DNA of 64,000 nucleotides from Vampirovibrio sp. Its GTDB lineage: Bacteria; Cyanobacteriota; Vampirovibrionia; Vampirovibrionales; JAJTHC01. A model generated the notes under the pieces. The model had not been told where the DNA came from, searched no databases, and was given only the letters and a program-made list of their open reading frames with translations. This document shows positions 48,433-58,387 of this stretch, in pieces; position 1 is the first letter of the stretch; each line of letters opens with the position of its first letter. The position numbers and the translations under genes were made by a program. The stretch is from positions 124,001-188,000 of the forward strand of contig JACEUU010000001.1 in assembly GCA_024998755.1 (NCBI GenBank), written 5' to 3'.

Positions 48433-49377
48433 TTAATTCGCCAAAACAACAGGCGTAGTAGGATGTCCACCCCATTCTAACCAAGACCCATCATACACGC
48501 TAACCGCCCCCACATGACCAACACTTTCCAACGCCAATGCCACCACACAAGCCGTAATACCCGAACCACAACTACAAGCAACAGGCGTGTCAGAATCTAC
48601 AATACCCACGTTTTTAAATAGATTTTTTAGCTCATCAACCGGCTTTAAATACCCATCAGGCGTAATCAACGCTGTAAAAGGCAGATTCATACTATCAGGT
48701 ATATGCCCACTTTTTAAGCCCGCCCTAGGTTCTGGGGCAGTCCCTTCAAATCTACCAGCAGACCGAGCATCAAGCACAGTAAACGCTGACGTGGTAATAT
48801 TTTCCATCATCGCTGCCAGCGTTTTAACTTTTTCAGGATTAAAAACCAACCCCAACGGTTGCTTCGTAGCTGAAGCTGGCGAAGCATGACCCGATTCCAC
48901 AGGTAAACCAGCGTTGACCCAAGCAGGAAGCCCACCTTGCAAAACGGAAACCCGATGCCAACCAAACGCACTCAGCATCCACCATACCCGAGGGGCAGAA
49001 AATAATCCCTTTTGGTCGTAGATAACTACCCAGCTTTCAGGGGTTACGCCAAGGGCTTGCAAATGGGCTTCAAACCCTTCTTCCGTTAGTGGTAACATAT
49101 GTGGCAGGACAGAAGTGGTATCAGCTATTTTATCCACATTAAATTGGTTTGCCTTAGGTAGGTGGGCTGTTATGAATTCAGCATCGGTATTTTTATGTTC
49201 GGTAGGCAAGAAATAAGTGGCGTCTAAAATAACCAAATTGGGTGCTTTTAAGTTAGATAATAACGTTTCAGGGGTTATCAATAGAGGAAGAAAGTCAACA
49301 ATAGGCATAAGGAACAAGGCTTTCTGGTGCAATAGACCTCTTGCATGACTCGATATCTGGGGCATCTTTTTTGTCAT
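48433..49377 (-). CDS. sseA: Thiosulfate/3-mercaptopyruvate sulfurtransferase
   Basis: Two rhodanese domains in 314 residues. The N-terminal inactive domain includes VILDATYFLP, VVIYDQKGLFSAPRVWWML and FGWHRVSVLQGGLPAWV; the C-terminal domain has FTVLDARSAGRFEG, RAGLKSGHIPDSMNLPF and the active-site loop ACSCGSGITACVVALAL with catalytic Cys in CGSGITA. The native start was probably ATG 49308 (MPIVDFLPLL). A MITE inserted upstream now supplies AAAGGAG, an ATG (49377) and the residues MTKKMPQISSHARGL in frame, extending the protein by 23 residues. The native ATG has only weak ribosome-site potential. Confidence 0.92.
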   Translation of the reverse strand: MTKKMPQISSHARGLLHQKALFLMPIVDFLPLLITPETLLSNLKAPNLVILDATYFLPTEHKNTDAEFITAHLPKANQFNVDKIADTTSVLPHMLPLTEEGFEAHLQALGVTPESWVVIYDQKGLFSAPRVWWMLSAFGWHRVSVLQGGLPAWVNAGLPVESGHASPASATKQPLGLVFNPEKVKTLAAMMENITTSAFTVLDARSAGRFEGTAPEPRAGLKSGHIPDSMNLPFTALITPDGYLKPVDELKNLFKNVGIVDSDTPVACSCGSGITACVVALALESVGHVGAVSVYDGSWLEWGGHPTTPVVLAN

Positions 49378-49477
49378 TTACGGTACTCCTTTAGTTATTT
49401 ACTTGTGTGTAAACGCCCTCAGTCGGTTCCGCATTCCTGAAATATGCACCCACCTATCGAGTCATGCAAGAGATCTA
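49333..49477 (-). mobile_element. MITE family C, copy 2, supplying RBS and start codon to sseA
   Basis: 145 bp, the same length as copy 1. Ends TAGACCTCTTGCATGACTCG and the complement-like CGAGTCATGCAAGAGATCTA. In the minus direction it has AAAGGAG 8 bases before ATG 49377 and opens into sseA. It differs from copy 1 by scattered substitutions. Confidence 0.87.
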
Positions 49478-49976
49478 ATTAAAGGAAGGGTTCACCTTCT
49501 AACGTAAAAGAAATGTTACAGATTGTCATCAAAATGTAACAGAATGTAACAACTATCTTGAATAAAAACCTTTTTGTGGATAAAACAAGCAAGCCAACGT
49601 CTTAGCCTTGTTTTACAAGTAGTGAAGTATCATAAAAACGATACTTGGCAATCCTTTTTAAAAATAAATACACCAAACACCTTACATTGTTCTTCGCAAA
49701 ATGGTATGATGAACATGTTGCTAATGTTAATCCCTCTAACAACAGAAGTTAAATGGTTAGCGTTTATACAAATAGGGAAAGTAGCATAGTTGCTAAAATT
49801 CTCTAACTAACTTTCAGTGTGTTCAGTGTTTATTTAAAATTTTTTCCAAATGGGATAGATGGCTTCAAGGCTATTCTATTGCTTCAATTGACTTTTACTG
49901 TGTTCTTGTATACGGTGATTTCTTTTTGTACGTGTTATTTGTATTGTGTTGATTTTTAAACAGGAGAAACGAACGA
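49478..49976. other. Gene-free stretch with TGTAACA motifs
   Basis: Three TGTTACA/TGTAACA sites (49514, 49535, 49545) cluster near the MITE. A 7-bp hairpin AAGTATC...GATACTT lies near 49625. The remainder is AT-rich upstream DNA of the HEAT-repeat gene with AGGAG at 49962-49966. A short frame at 49574-49789 has no coding character. Confidence 0.45.
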
Positions 49977-50858
49977 ATGATGATGATGACGGTTACGACT
50001 TTAACTGGTACGAAGAAAAAGGGGCAAACCACTAAAACGTTTGAGCAACTACTACACGATTTAAAAAATTCCACCAGTGAAAAAGTACGTTACAACGCTG
50101 CCAGAGTCATTGGCGAATTAGGAGACCCTGTTGGCGTAGAACCACTTATTCAAGCGTTAAAATTCGACAAAAACGGGTCTGTTCGGTTGTATGCGGCAAG
50201 AGCATTGGGCGAACTAGGTCATTCTAGTGCAACTTCCCACCTAATTGAATCACTGCAAGAAGACCGTAACGTGGATGTACGGGTTCGTGCAGCCAGAGCG
50301 TTGGGCAGATTAGGTGGCGAAAGCGTTGTTCTTCCTTTGGTGGAAGCACTTAGCGATGATAACAGTCAAGTATGCGTAACCGCTGCTGACGCATTGATTG
50401 AAATTGGTCCTATTGCTGTAAAGCCATTGATGGGTAGCTTACAATCAGACCGTGTTAACGTGCGTTGCGATGCCGCAAGAGCCTTGGGTGAACTAGGCGT
50501 TGCCGATGCTGTAGAACCTTTGCTGACTGTGTTAGATGACGAATGGGTGAATGTTCGTATTTATGCCGTTAATTCCTTGGGTAAATTGGCTAACGCCAAA
50601 GCAACCATGCCGTTGATTGATGTATTATTGAACCCCGAAGAAAACATTTTGGTTCGTTCCGGTGCAGCAGCTGCGTTAGGAACAATTCGGGATGCTAGAG
50701 CGTTAATGCCATTGCGTAACTTAATTGTGCAAGCTCAAGAATTAGGCGAAATTGAAGATACCGCTTTGAAAGCCTACAAAATGATTATGGCTGCTAACTA
50801 TAAGCCCGTTTCAGCTTCTGCCGTTGTTAAAGTAGACGACGATGAAATTGAAGATTAG
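49977..50858 (+). CDS. HEAT-repeat (PBS lyase-like) protein
   Basis: A 293-residue alpha-solenoid of about seven HEAT repeats, each of the form (V/A)R..AA.ALGELG....V.PLI.AL..D, from residue 35 to 270. Examples are VRLYAARALGELGHSSATSHL and VRVRAARALGRLGGESVVLPL. Related proteins include phycobilin lyases CpcE/CpcF in cyanobacteria and general scaffold proteins elsewhere; no catalytic motif is seen here, so a protein-binding role is likely. Four tandem ATGs start it, with AGGAG 10 bases upstream. The C-terminus is acidic (VKVDDDEIED). Confidence 0.88.
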   Translation: MMMMTVTTLTGTKKKGQTTKTFEQLLHDLKNSTSEKVRYNAARVIGELGDPVGVEPLIQALKFDKNGSVRLYAARALGELGHSSATSHLIESLQEDRNVDVRVRAARALGRLGGESVVLPLVEALSDDNSQVCVTAADALIEIGPIAVKPLMGSLQSDRVNVRCDAARALGELGVADAVEPLLTVLDDEWVNVRIYAVNSLGKLANAKATMPLIDVLLNPEENILVRSGAAAALGTIRDARALMPLRNLIVQAQELGEIEDTALKAYKMIMAANYKPVSASAVVKVDDDEIED

Positions 50859-50873
50859 TCTTTGACTATTTCG

Positions 50874-50916
50874 CAAAGCCTCCAATCGTCTTACCGATGT
50901 TTGGGGGCTTTGTTTT
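50874..50916 (+). terminator. Terminator after the HEAT-repeat gene
   Basis: CAAAGCCTCCAA (50874-50885) pairs with TTGGGGGCTTTG (50901-50912) with one G-T pair, followed by TTTT. Confidence 0.85.
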
Positions 50917-51044
50917 GGAATCGTAACATTACCTATTCCACACTTTGCGTTTAGCATTTGTTTTGTGTAATATAGTCTTTATGTAACCTTAATTTTTACA
51001 GGTGTCTATTATAAGGCATCTTTCATTCGGAAGGAATTATTTTC

Positions 51045-52856
51045 TTGTCTTCATCTACTTGTACCTTGGTACGCAACAACACTATTCGTAACATTGCTAT
51101 TATTGCCCACGTTGACCACGGTAAAACCACCTTGGTAGATAGCCTGTTTAAGCAATCAGGCATTTTCAGAGACAACGAAGCCACCACGGAACGCATGATG
51201 GATTCCAATGATTTGGAAAAAGAACGGGGCATTACCATTCTTTCTAAAAACACCGCCATTCCTTATAAAGAGTATCAAATCAACATTTTAGACACACCAG
51301 GACACGCAGATTTTTCTGGCGAAGTGGAACGTGTTTTAACGATGGTAGATGGGGCATTACTCATTGTAGATGCCGTTGAAGGCCCTATGCCTCAAACCCG
51401 TTTTGTGTTGCGTAAAGCCTTAGAACATAAATTAAAAGTCATGGTTGTTGTCAACAAAGTTGACCGTGCCGCAGCAGACCCCGCCAGAGCCGTTGATAAA
51501 GTGGTTGACTTACTGATTGAATTGGGTGCCGATGAAGACCAATTAGACTTCCCCGTAGTGTATGCCTGTGGCTTGCAGGGGACTGCCACCTTGTCAATGG
51601 ATGAGCCATTGGAAAATTTAATACCCTTGTATGAAGCCATTCTGGAACACATTCCCGCCCCAATTGGCGATAAAGCAGGTTCATTGCAGTTGCAAGTTTC
51701 CACGCTAGATTACAACGAATACTTAGGGCGTGTGGTTATTGGTCGTATTCGCAGTGGGATTGTTAAAACAGGGCAAACAATTGCTCTTTCCTTACGGGAT
51801 GGTGGGGTGAAGCAATTCCGAATTACGAAATTATTCGGGTTTGAAGGCTTAAAGAAAATTGAAATTGAACAAGCCGTCGCTGGCGATATTGTTGCCGTAG
51901 CAGGTATTACAGATGCTCAAATTGGTGAAACCATTTGCGAACCCAATAACATTATTCCTTTACCGCTAATTGATATTGATGAACCCACCCTGCAAATGAC
52001 CTTTAAGGTTAACGATAGCCCATTGGCTGGACGTGAAGGCAAGTTTGTTACATCCAGACAGTTGCGTGATAGGCTGTTTAAAGAAGTGAAATCAAATATT
52101 TCGCTTCGGGTTGAAGATGTAGCAGCCGCAACAGATTCATTCATTGTTTCAGGGCGGGGCGAATTGCACTTGTCTATTTTAATTGAAACTATGCGTCGGG
52201 AAGGCTATGAATTTGCCGTTTCCAAACCACAAGTGTTAATTAAAGAAATTGATGGGCAAAAATGCGAACCGTTTGAAAACGTATTGCTAGATGTACCTGA
52301 TGAAAATGCAGGTAATTGTATTGAACGGCTTTCCACCCGTAAAGGGGAATTACAAAGCATGGAATCCGCCAACGGAAGAACCATGTTGGAATTTGTAGTA
52401 CCTGGTAGAGGGTTACTAGGTTTCCGCAGTGAATTTATTCGGTTAAGCCGTGGGCAAGGTATGATGAACAGTGCGTTTTTAGATTACCGCCCATGGGTTG
52501 GTGATTTAAACACCGTGCGTAATGGGTCTATTGTCTGTAGTGAATCCGGCGAAGCCACTTCGTATTCTTTGAAAAACTTGGAAGATAGAGGTCGGTATTT
52601 TATTCCGCCCCGTGTAACGGTTTACAAGGGTATGATTATTGGCGAATACAACCGTCAAAGTGATTTGGTTGTTAACGTTTGCAAAACCAAAAAGCTAACC
52701 AACATTCGTTCAGCTGGGCAAGATGTGTTAGATGTATTGCAAACCCCTGTAGATTTAACCCTAGAATTTGGTTTGGATTTTATTGCCGTTGATGAGCTGA
52801 TGGAAGTAACACCAAAATCTATTCGGTTGCGTAAGGCAGATTTGAATGTCAGATAG
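51045..52856 (+). CDS. typA: Translational GTPase TypA/BipA
   Basis: Ribosome-binding GTPase for stress and ribosome assembly. G1 [20 protein letters not shown]-type G2 ([11 protein letters not shown]), G3 [12 protein letters not shown]4 VVNKVDR, then EF-G-like domains and the TypA C-terminal domain ([17 protein letters not shown]). At 603 residues it is normal. The start is a TTG at 51045, supported by AAGGAA about 9 bases upstream and by the lack of an ATG before the G1 motif. It overlaps hemY by 11 bases. Confidence 0.96.
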   Translation: MSSSTCTLVRNNTIRNIAIIAHVDHGKTTLVDSLFKQSGIFRDNEATTERMMDSNDLEKERGITILSKNTAIPYKEYQINILDTPGHADFSGEVERVLTMVDGALLIVDAVEGPMPQTRFVLRKALEHKLKVMVVVNKVDRAAADPARAVDKVVDLLIELGADEDQLDFPVVYACGLQGTATLSMDEPLENLIPLYEAILEHIPAPIGDKAGSLQLQVSTLDYNEYLGRVVIGRIRSGIVKTGQTIALSLRDGGVKQFRITKLFGFEGLKKIEIEQAVAGDIVAVAGITDAQIGETICEPNNIIPLPLIDIDEPTLQMTFKVNDSPLAGREGKFVTSRQLRDRLFKEVKSNISLRVEDVAAATDSFIVSGRGELHLSILIETMRREGYEFAVSKPQVLIKEIDGQKCEPFENVLLDVPDENAGNCIERLSTRKGELQSMESANGRTMLEFVVPGRGLLGFRSEFIRLSRGQGMMNSAFLDYRPWVGDLNTVRNGSIVCSESGEATSYSLKNLEDRGRYFIPPRVTVYKGMIIGEYNRQSDLVVNVCKTKKLTNIRSAGQDVLDVLQTPVDLTLEFGLDFIAVDELMEVTPKSIRLRKADLNVR

Positions 52857-54348
52857 CCAGCTTTTACCCGATATTGCCGTTGAAAAAGCACCAACAACAG
52901 TAGTCGTTATTGGTGCAGGCTTATCTGGTTTAGCGTGTGCTTATGCCTTGAAAAAAGCCGGTATTAGCGTTCAGGTTTTGGAAGCGGGCACCCAAGCAGG
53001 GGGCTGGGTTCAATCATTTCCTGTGGAAAATCATCAGTATTTGCTAGAAGGAGGCCCTAATAGTTTCCCTTCTAGTAGCCATGCTTTAGTAGCCTTAGCC
53101 GATGAATTGGGGGTGCCGTTAATTTCCGCCAACAAGTCTGCTAATCATCGGTTTATCGCCTTGGGTGAAGCGTTGCTAGAAGTACCGCATTCATTGTGGT
53201 CTGCTATTACTACGCCGCTACTACCGTTTTCAGCCAAAATGCGGCTGCTAAAAGAACCGTTTATCACCCCATTACCCGCAGAAGCCCCAGAAGAAACGGT
53301 GGCTCAGTTTGTGGAACGTAGGCTCGGGGTGTATGCTCATACCCGCATGGTTCAACCGTTTTTAACGGGTGTGTATGCCGGTAATACTAACCAGCTTAGT
53401 GCCAAGGCAGTGTTTCCTAATTTGGTAGCTTATGAGCAACAATACGGGTCTATTATTAAAGGATTTATTGCGGAAAAACGAAAAAAAAAATCCGAAAAAA
53501 AAGGAAAACGCCCCTACGCCTTACTTAATTGTGCGGGTGGGATGAAAACCCTCATTCAAAAATTGGAACAAGCCTTATCGGGTAAAATCCACCTAAATAC
53601 CACGGTTACAGAACTGGAACAAACCGCATCAGGGTGGCTGGTTCGGTTAGCCAATGGGCAGAAAATACCAGCCAATGGGGTGATTATTGCTACACCCGCT
53701 TTTGTCGCTAGCCAATTAGTCGCCAGTATTTCAGGGGAAGCCAGAGCCTTACTGAACGCCGTGGAATATGCCCCCATTACGCTAGTGTACCAAGCCTTCA
53801 AAAAACGACACCTCACCCAGCGAAAAGAAGGGTTCGGGGTGTTAAAAAGTTGGGAAGTGCCTAACCCCGTCAACCAAGCGTGGTTAGGGTCGTTATGGAC
53901 CAGTAGCATTTTCCCTAACCGATGCCCCAAAGATGAATGGTTAGTTTCACACTTTTTTGGCGGAGCAAACCATACGGATGTGTTGTTATGGTCTGAAGCC
54001 AGAGCCATAGAAGAAGCCACCGCCCAAAGTGCGTGGTTATTGGGTACAGCACCCAAGGCAAGCCCTACGCTCAATGCCGTTTTTAATCATGCCAAAGCCA
54101 TTCCGCAATACACATTGGGGCACGCCAACCGCATGGCAACCGCTAAAGCCATACTAGCCAACCAATCGCCTACAGTGCAGTTGGCGGGTAATTACTTACA
54201 AGGCATTAACCTCAATCACTGCGTATTGTCTGGGCAATTAGCAGCAGAAAACTTATTGAATTCGGGCGTTTTTCAAGCCGTGCCACCCGTTGAATTATTT
54301 CCTGTACCGCAACAAGAACCACTAGTAACACAACACGCTGTTGTTTAA
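52846..54348 (+). CDS. hemY: Protoporphyrinogen oxidase (HemY/HemG-type flavoprotein)
   Basis: Oxygen-dependent or coproporphyrinogen-type FAD oxidase in heme synthesis. The FAD motif VVVIGAGLSGLACAYALKKAGI lies at 18-39, followed by VLEAGTQAGGWVQSF and LEGGPNSFPSS, the motif of PPOX. The C-terminal GNYLQGINLNHCVLSGQLAAENLL closes the FAD site. A Lys-rich insert (EKRKKKSEKKGKRPYALLNC) is seen at about residue 207. It starts inside typA, 11 bases before its end, implying translational coupling. No other heme gene is nearby. Confidence 0.92.
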   Translation: MSDSQLLPDIAVEKAPTTVVVIGAGLSGLACAYALKKAGISVQVLEAGTQAGGWVQSFPVENHQYLLEGGPNSFPSSSHALVALADELGVPLISANKSANHRFIALGEALLEVPHSLWSAITTPLLPFSAKMRLLKEPFITPLPAEAPEETVAQFVERRLGVYAHTRMVQPFLTGVYAGNTNQLSAKAVFPNLVAYEQQYGSIIKGFIAEKRKKKSEKKGKRPYALLNCAGGMKTLIQKLEQALSGKIHLNTTVTELEQTASGWLVRLANGQKIPANGVIIATPAFVASQLVASISGEARALLNAVEYAPITLVYQAFKKRHLTQRKEGFGVLKSWEVPNPVNQAWLGSLWTSSIFPNRCPKDEWLVSHFFGGANHTDVLLWSEARAIEEATAQSAWLLGTAPKASPTLNAVFNHAKAIPQYTLGHANRMATAKAILANQSPTVQLAGNYLQGINLNHCVLSGQLAAENLLNSGVFQAVPPVELFPVPQQEPLVTQHAVV

Positions 54349-54384
54349 CGCTTCTTTAACCCCATTTGAAAAGGCTTTAATAAG

Positions 54385-55074
54385 ATGATAATTCGCACAA
54401 TGTTAGGCTTATTGATGAAAATCAGCTTGGGTTGCTTATTGGTTAGTTTTACCCTTGTTTCATTCACCGGATGCCAAGAAGCATCTGCTTCTAAAGCTGA
54501 AAACACGCCATCTGTTTCTACCATCAAAGTAAAAACAGATAAAGGTTGTTTAACCGTGTACGATGCCCCATTCGCCATTAAGCCGCCCGCTGCTTCCGCC
54601 AATGATGATGTAGATAGACCCAACCACTGTAAAGTGTTTGATATTGTAGATGGTGATACCTTTACCTGCGATTTTAATAACGACGGCGTTATTGTACGGA
54701 AAACCGAAAAAGTACGGATGTTGTATATTGACACGCCTGAAATTCATCATTCCAAACGGAACCCATCCGGCGAACCACAACCCTTTTCCAAGGAAGCAAA
54801 AGCCTATACAACCAACCAGTTGTTAGGTAAAATAGTGTATCTTCGGTATGACACAAAGCCCGAAGACCGCTACGGTAGAAAGCTGGCATTGGTGTATACC
54901 GTTGACCCCGCCAAAACCAAAAGCATTTCAGTCAACGAACAATTATTGCTAGAAGGCTTGGCAACTGTGATGATTATTAAACCCAATGCAACCTACCAAG
55001 CCCAAATAAAAGCGTTAGAAGACCAAGCACTTGCCGCCAAAAAAGGCGTATGGTCTGCCCCTCTTGATTTTTAA
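54385..55074 (+). CDS. Staphylococcal-nuclease-domain lipoprotein
   Basis: A 229-residue secreted or membrane-anchored nuclease. The signal MLGLLMKISLGCLLVSFTLVSF ends in a lipobox-like SFTGC. A linker follows, then the SNase domain from about residue 88: KVFDIVDGDTFTCDF (catalytic Asp), VRMLYIDTPEIHHSK (catalytic Arg and Asp), PFSKEAKAYTTNQLLG, and YDTKPEDRYGRKLALVY with the second Arg/Asp set. Thermonuclease-like proteins degrade DNA and RNA and need Ca2+. It is preceded by hemY and followed by the CCA enzyme in the same direction. Confidence 0.88.
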   Translation: MIIRTMLGLLMKISLGCLLVSFTLVSFTGCQEASASKAENTPSVSTIKVKTDKGCLTVYDAPFAIKPPAASANDDVDRPNHCKVFDIVDGDTFTCDFNNDGVIVRKTEKVRMLYIDTPEIHHSKRNPSGEPQPFSKEAKAYTTNQLLGKIVYLRYDTKPEDRYGRKLALVYTVDPAKTKSISVNEQLLLEGLATVMIIKPNATYQAQIKALEDQALAAKKGVWSAPLDF

Positions 55075-55113
55075 CCTTCGTTCAATTGAATTGATTTGAG
55101 AAAGTGTGCGTTG

Positions 55114-57018
55114 ATGAAACCACCCCCTGCCCTACTATCTAACCCCAATACTTCACCATTAATACTAACGGAAAACTTACCATCAGAGGTTGCTAGCTTA
55201 TTAGTGCCCGTTTTAAAGCCAACTGCCAGCCTAACATCATTAGCTGAAGCACTTCAAACCTTGAAAATAGCCGATGAAACCTGGATATTTAACTTGCCTG
55301 AAGCGTTGTTTTTAACCGATGTAGCCGAGCCTTCAGTCGTGCTGGTAGCTGATGTAGAAAGAATGTTAACGATGGGTTTGGGGGCATTACCCCTACAAGC
55401 CATTGCATTGCCATTACCGCCAACATCTACACAACATGAAGATACAAAATCTGAAAATACCAACAGTATTGAAAATCCGTTTTCTTTTATGACAAGCCCA
55501 CAACAGCAATGTGTGGATGTAAAAAAGAAGCTTAGCCACTGTTTTTCAACCCAGTTTATGGTGGCATTGTACGAATTACAATCTATTTTAAACCGTTTAA
55601 ATGTGCGGGGCTACGTTATTGGCGGGCTAGCCAGAGACCTAGTACTTTCTGAACAGGCTACGGTACATATTCGTGATATTGACATGACCCTTGAAGGCAA
55701 CGCTCACGAAATTGCCCACGCCATTGCAGCGTATTCCAAAAATTTTACGCCCGTAGAAACGCATCCTGCATTTGGCACGGCAAAATTACTGTACAAAAAT
55801 AGTACTCGGTTAGATTTGGCTTCCACCAGAACAGAATGCTACGCCTATTGCGGTGCCTTGCCTACGTTAATTGAACGAGGCGTGCCCTTGGCTAATGACG
55901 TGCAACGTCGGGATTTTACGGTGAACACGTTAGCCTTAGCCATTCATAACTTAGGTGAATTGTTTGATTATACCCAAGGGTTAGCCCACCTAAAAAACAG
56001 AGAAATTCAAGTACTGCACGGTGCAACCTTTTTTGAAGACCCTTCAAGGGTATTTAGAGCCTTCAAGTTTTCTAACAGACTAGGGTTTCATTTTTCCATT
56101 CAAACAGAAGCCCTCATGCAACAATGTTTCCAGTTTTTACCACAAACCAAGTTTAAAGGCGGTGGGGCTAGAATTAAGGAATCGCTTCGAGAATGGTTTG
56201 CCCAATATCCCACCGAAGCCAAGCATGAAGGTATGCTCAACTGGCTGAAATGGGGAGGTATTGTGTGCATTTTAACGCATCCGCCAGAACAGTTAGACGT
56301 GCCATTAAGTTTAAACGACCAACAACGTATGAGCCTTTCTGAAACATTGGAAGTATTTAGAACCAATTGGTTACTGGTGCAACCCATGTTAGAACAGTTG
56401 CCTGAAGCCATGACCGCTCTATTTGTGTGCGATAAAGAAACCGATGACTATAGCCTAAATTTAGAAGAAACCGTACTGTGGTTATGCGGGTTGTGTTATT
56501 TAATGGCGTGCTTTGCAGAAACGCCCGCCTTAGTGCAGGCTTTGGCAAACAGGCTTGAATTAACCAAGTTTGAACGGGAAACCGTGCAGGATTATCTGCG
56601 GTTTTTAAGTGAACACCCGCTTGATGAACTGCACCCCGAAGGGTCTGCTTTAGACATGACGCAAGCTTTTGACAACCATAACCCCGCTTCGTTAATTGCA
56701 TTAATTATGGCTAATAGGCAAGCCAAACAATGGATGGAACCGTTGGTTAAATACCTAAAAGTGTGGCGAACGTTGCGTCCGCAATTGGATGGCGATGAAT
56801 TGATGAGCCTAGGCGTACCGAAGGGTGAACAAGTGGGTAAACTGCTAAGAAGATTACGGGCTGCTTACTTAACCAAACAAATTCAAAATAAAGAAGAAGA
56901 AATTGTGTTTGTGCAGGTTTATTTGGCAAATTTGGATATTGCTCAAGATACAACCGCTTCGCTAGCGGAAGGGTTGAACGCAGTGGCGTTGCGTCAGCGG
57001 TTTCAAAAATGGTCGTAA
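55114..57018 (+). CDS. cca: CCA-adding enzyme / poly(A) polymerase family nucleotidyltransferase
   Basis: A class II nucleotidyltransferase adding or repairing the CCA end of tRNAs. ATG 55114 is preferred to an upstream TTG at 55096. The first 140 residues are an N-terminal extension with no match I know. The catalytic head begins with RGYVIGGLARDLVLSEQ (GGLARD, 170-175) and the metal pair DIDMTLEG (188-190); RTECYAYCGALPTLIERG, DVQRRDFTVNTLALAI and DPSRVFRAFKFSNRLGF are the head and neck motifs B-D. The C-terminal half is helical with an HD-like shape but no full HD motif. At 634 residues it is longer than usual for the family. Confidence 0.9.
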   Translation: MKPPPALLSNPNTSPLILTENLPSEVASLLVPVLKPTASLTSLAEALQTLKIADETWIFNLPEALFLTDVAEPSVVLVADVERMLTMGLGALPLQAIALPLPPTSTQHEDTKSENTNSIENPFSFMTSPQQQCVDVKKKLSHCFSTQFMVALYELQSILNRLNVRGYVIGGLARDLVLSEQATVHIRDIDMTLEGNAHEIAHAIAAYSKNFTPVETHPAFGTAKLLYKNSTRLDLASTRTECYAYCGALPTLIERGVPLANDVQRRDFTVNTLALAIHNLGELFDYTQGLAHLKNREIQVLHGATFFEDPSRVFRAFKFSNRLGFHFSIQTEALMQQCFQFLPQTKFKGGGARIKESLREWFAQYPTEAKHEGMLNWLKWGGIVCILTHPPEQLDVPLSLNDQQRMSLSETLEVFRTNWLLVQPMLEQLPEAMTALFVCDKETDDYSLNLEETVLWLCGLCYLMACFAETPALVQALANRLELTKFERETVQDYLRFLSEHPLDELHPEGSALDMTQAFDNHNPASLIALIMANRQAKQWMEPLVKYLKVWRTLRPQLDGDELMSLGVPKGEQVGKLLRRLRAAYLTKQIQNKEEEIVFVQVYLANLDIAQDTTASLAEGLNAVALRQRFQKWS

Positions 57019-57308
57019 TAGAGCTGTATTCATCATTTAAAAAACGTACCAACCAGTAGGAACGACCATCGCCTTTGCCCTGCTGCGGCGATGCGTTTCG
57101 TCCACCGGAGGGGCAAAAAGAACATCCTCTCGTCAATGCCCTTGTGGCATAGAGGGGTGGCTTTTTGGGGGTCTTTAGGGGCTTGCCCCTGAATTTGCGG
57201 GGGGTGTCGGGGGGTTGCCAAACCGCAACCCCCCGACAAACCAGCCAGCGAAAGCTAGGAAAGATAATCGATGAAAGAACAAGCTATTCAATCTTTGAAT
57301 TAATAAAT
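57019..57308. other. GC-rich, hairpin-dense intergenic region
   Basis: Between the CCA enzyme and the convergent orphan. Hairpins: ATGCC-CTTGT-GGCAT near 57136, AGGGGC-TT-GCCCCT (57177-57190) and a perfect 13-bp stem GTCGGGGGGTTGC with loop CAAACC (57206-57237). The G/C content is much higher than around it. There is no T-run after the large stem in either direction, so this is not a simple terminator. Translations here look like noise. Confidence 0.55.
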
Positions 57309-58157
57309 TTACCGTTGAATGGCGTGCCAAGCGTTTTTAGGCAGTTCAACCAACCAAGTACCATTGGCCTTAGCACCATCTACCAGCTTCGTCCAAAAGC
57401 CACTATAATTTTCGCCCTTAACAATGCCATTTAGCGTTCTTTGACTATCTAACCAAGCTAATTGCGGGGTATTATGCAACACCTTCCAACCCGTAGTATC
57501 GCCTGGGTGGGTTTGCCAAAAATCAATAAACGGCTTACCCTCAATTTTAGTATGCCCTATCGCCGTGCCTAAACTCATTGCTAAACCAGCGACACCCACG
57601 GTGTGGGCCAATTGACGCCAGCTATTATCTTTTTGTTCAGTGGATTGATTATCGCTAAACTGCGATTTTAAAAATCTGAAGGCATCGCGACCGCCGAACG
57701 CTAAGCCCGCTAACGCAAGCGGGGCTAACACAAAGCCGTAGCCTCCTAAAACAGTGCCAGCTACAACCGTTCCTGTTGCAACGCCAGCGGAAATAAGGGC
57801 TTCTTTTTTACCTTTGAAAGGGTAAGTAGCTATTTGTTGAGCTTTTTCAACTGCTAGCGTGATGGGGTCTACCACCAAGCCCGTTACAAAAGCATTAAAG
57901 CCATTTGAAACCCTTTCACCCAATGGGGGGCGGGGGGCGGAATAAATAGGCTGGGCTGTGGTTGTGAAGGCATCGGGTTGTTGATAAGAATAGGTCGGTT
58001 GTAGGGGTTGTTGAACGGCAGGTTGAATGTACCCATAAGGCGGCAGGGTATTCAGAGCCCAAGGCGAAGGGGCTAGAGTACCTTGTTGGTTGTAGAGATT
58101 AGGGGTATAAACACCGTAACCATTGCGATTGGGGGTATTTAGCGGTTTTTGAAACAT
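57309..58157 (-). CDS. Lineage-specific hypothetical protein (282 aa) with Gly-rich hydrophobic segment
   Basis: The N-terminal 85 residues are Pro/Gln/Tyr/Asn-rich and disordered (PSPWALNTLPPYGYIQPAV). Then a helix AFVTGLVVDPITLAVEKAQQIA, a Gly/Ala hydrophobic hairpin (LISAGVATGTVVAGTVLGGY and GFVLAPLALAGLAFGGRDAF), and a C-terminal polar domain with Trp residues. The hairpin could insert in a membrane; it resembles glycine-zipper segments. No signal peptide. I do not recognise a family. Confidence 0.72.
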   Translation of the reverse strand: MFQKPLNTPNRNGYGVYTPNLYNQQGTLAPSPWALNTLPPYGYIQPAVQQPLQPTYSYQQPDAFTTTAQPIYSAPRPPLGERVSNGFNAFVTGLVVDPITLAVEKAQQIATYPFKGKKEALISAGVATGTVVAGTVLGGYGFVLAPLALAGLAFGGRDAFRFLKSQFSDNQSTEQKDNSWRQLAHTVGVAGLAMSLGTAIGHTKIEGKPFIDFWQTHPGDTTGWKVLHNTPQLAWLDSQRTLNGIVKGENYSGFWTKLVDGAKANGTWLVELPKNAWHAIQR

Positions 58158-58243
58158 AGGGTAAGATAACCTTTAATAAGGTAGGAGGAATGCTTGTACC
58201 TTTATTAAACCCTATCAACTAAAAGTTGTGCTAGGTGTGGTTA

Positions 58244-58387
58244 TACCGATTCACAGATTGAATGACGTTAGATGGAGACTAGGCACTAGTAAGTTAAAAA
58301 CCGCTGGAGTACAGAGACGTACTTTGAGGATTTTTAACTTGCTGGTAACAACGTATACGCTGACGCCATTTAAACTGTGAACCGGTA
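58244..58387 (+). mobile_element. MITE family A, copy 3 (144 bp)
   Basis: Ends TACCGATTCACAG and CTGTGAACCGGTA, flanked by TTA on both sides (58241-58243 and 58388-58390). The internal stem is AGTAAGTTAAAAA with TTTTTAACTTGCT. The right TTA duplication, read on the minus strand, is the TAA stop codon of the gene at 58388, so insertion hit the stop and duplicated it. Confidence 0.88.

Noticed and set aside
48433-49377. A shared N-terminal domain between YggS and the sulfurtransferase
   Set aside because: The common MTKKMP start is encoded by a MITE end, not a protein domain.
49574-49789. 71-codon frame before the HEAT gene
   Set aside because: No ribosome site, no recognisable features, AT-rich spacer.
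56747-57239. Minus-strand frames across the GC-rich island
   Set aside because: They overlap the end of cca and translate hairpins; amino-acid content looks like noise.
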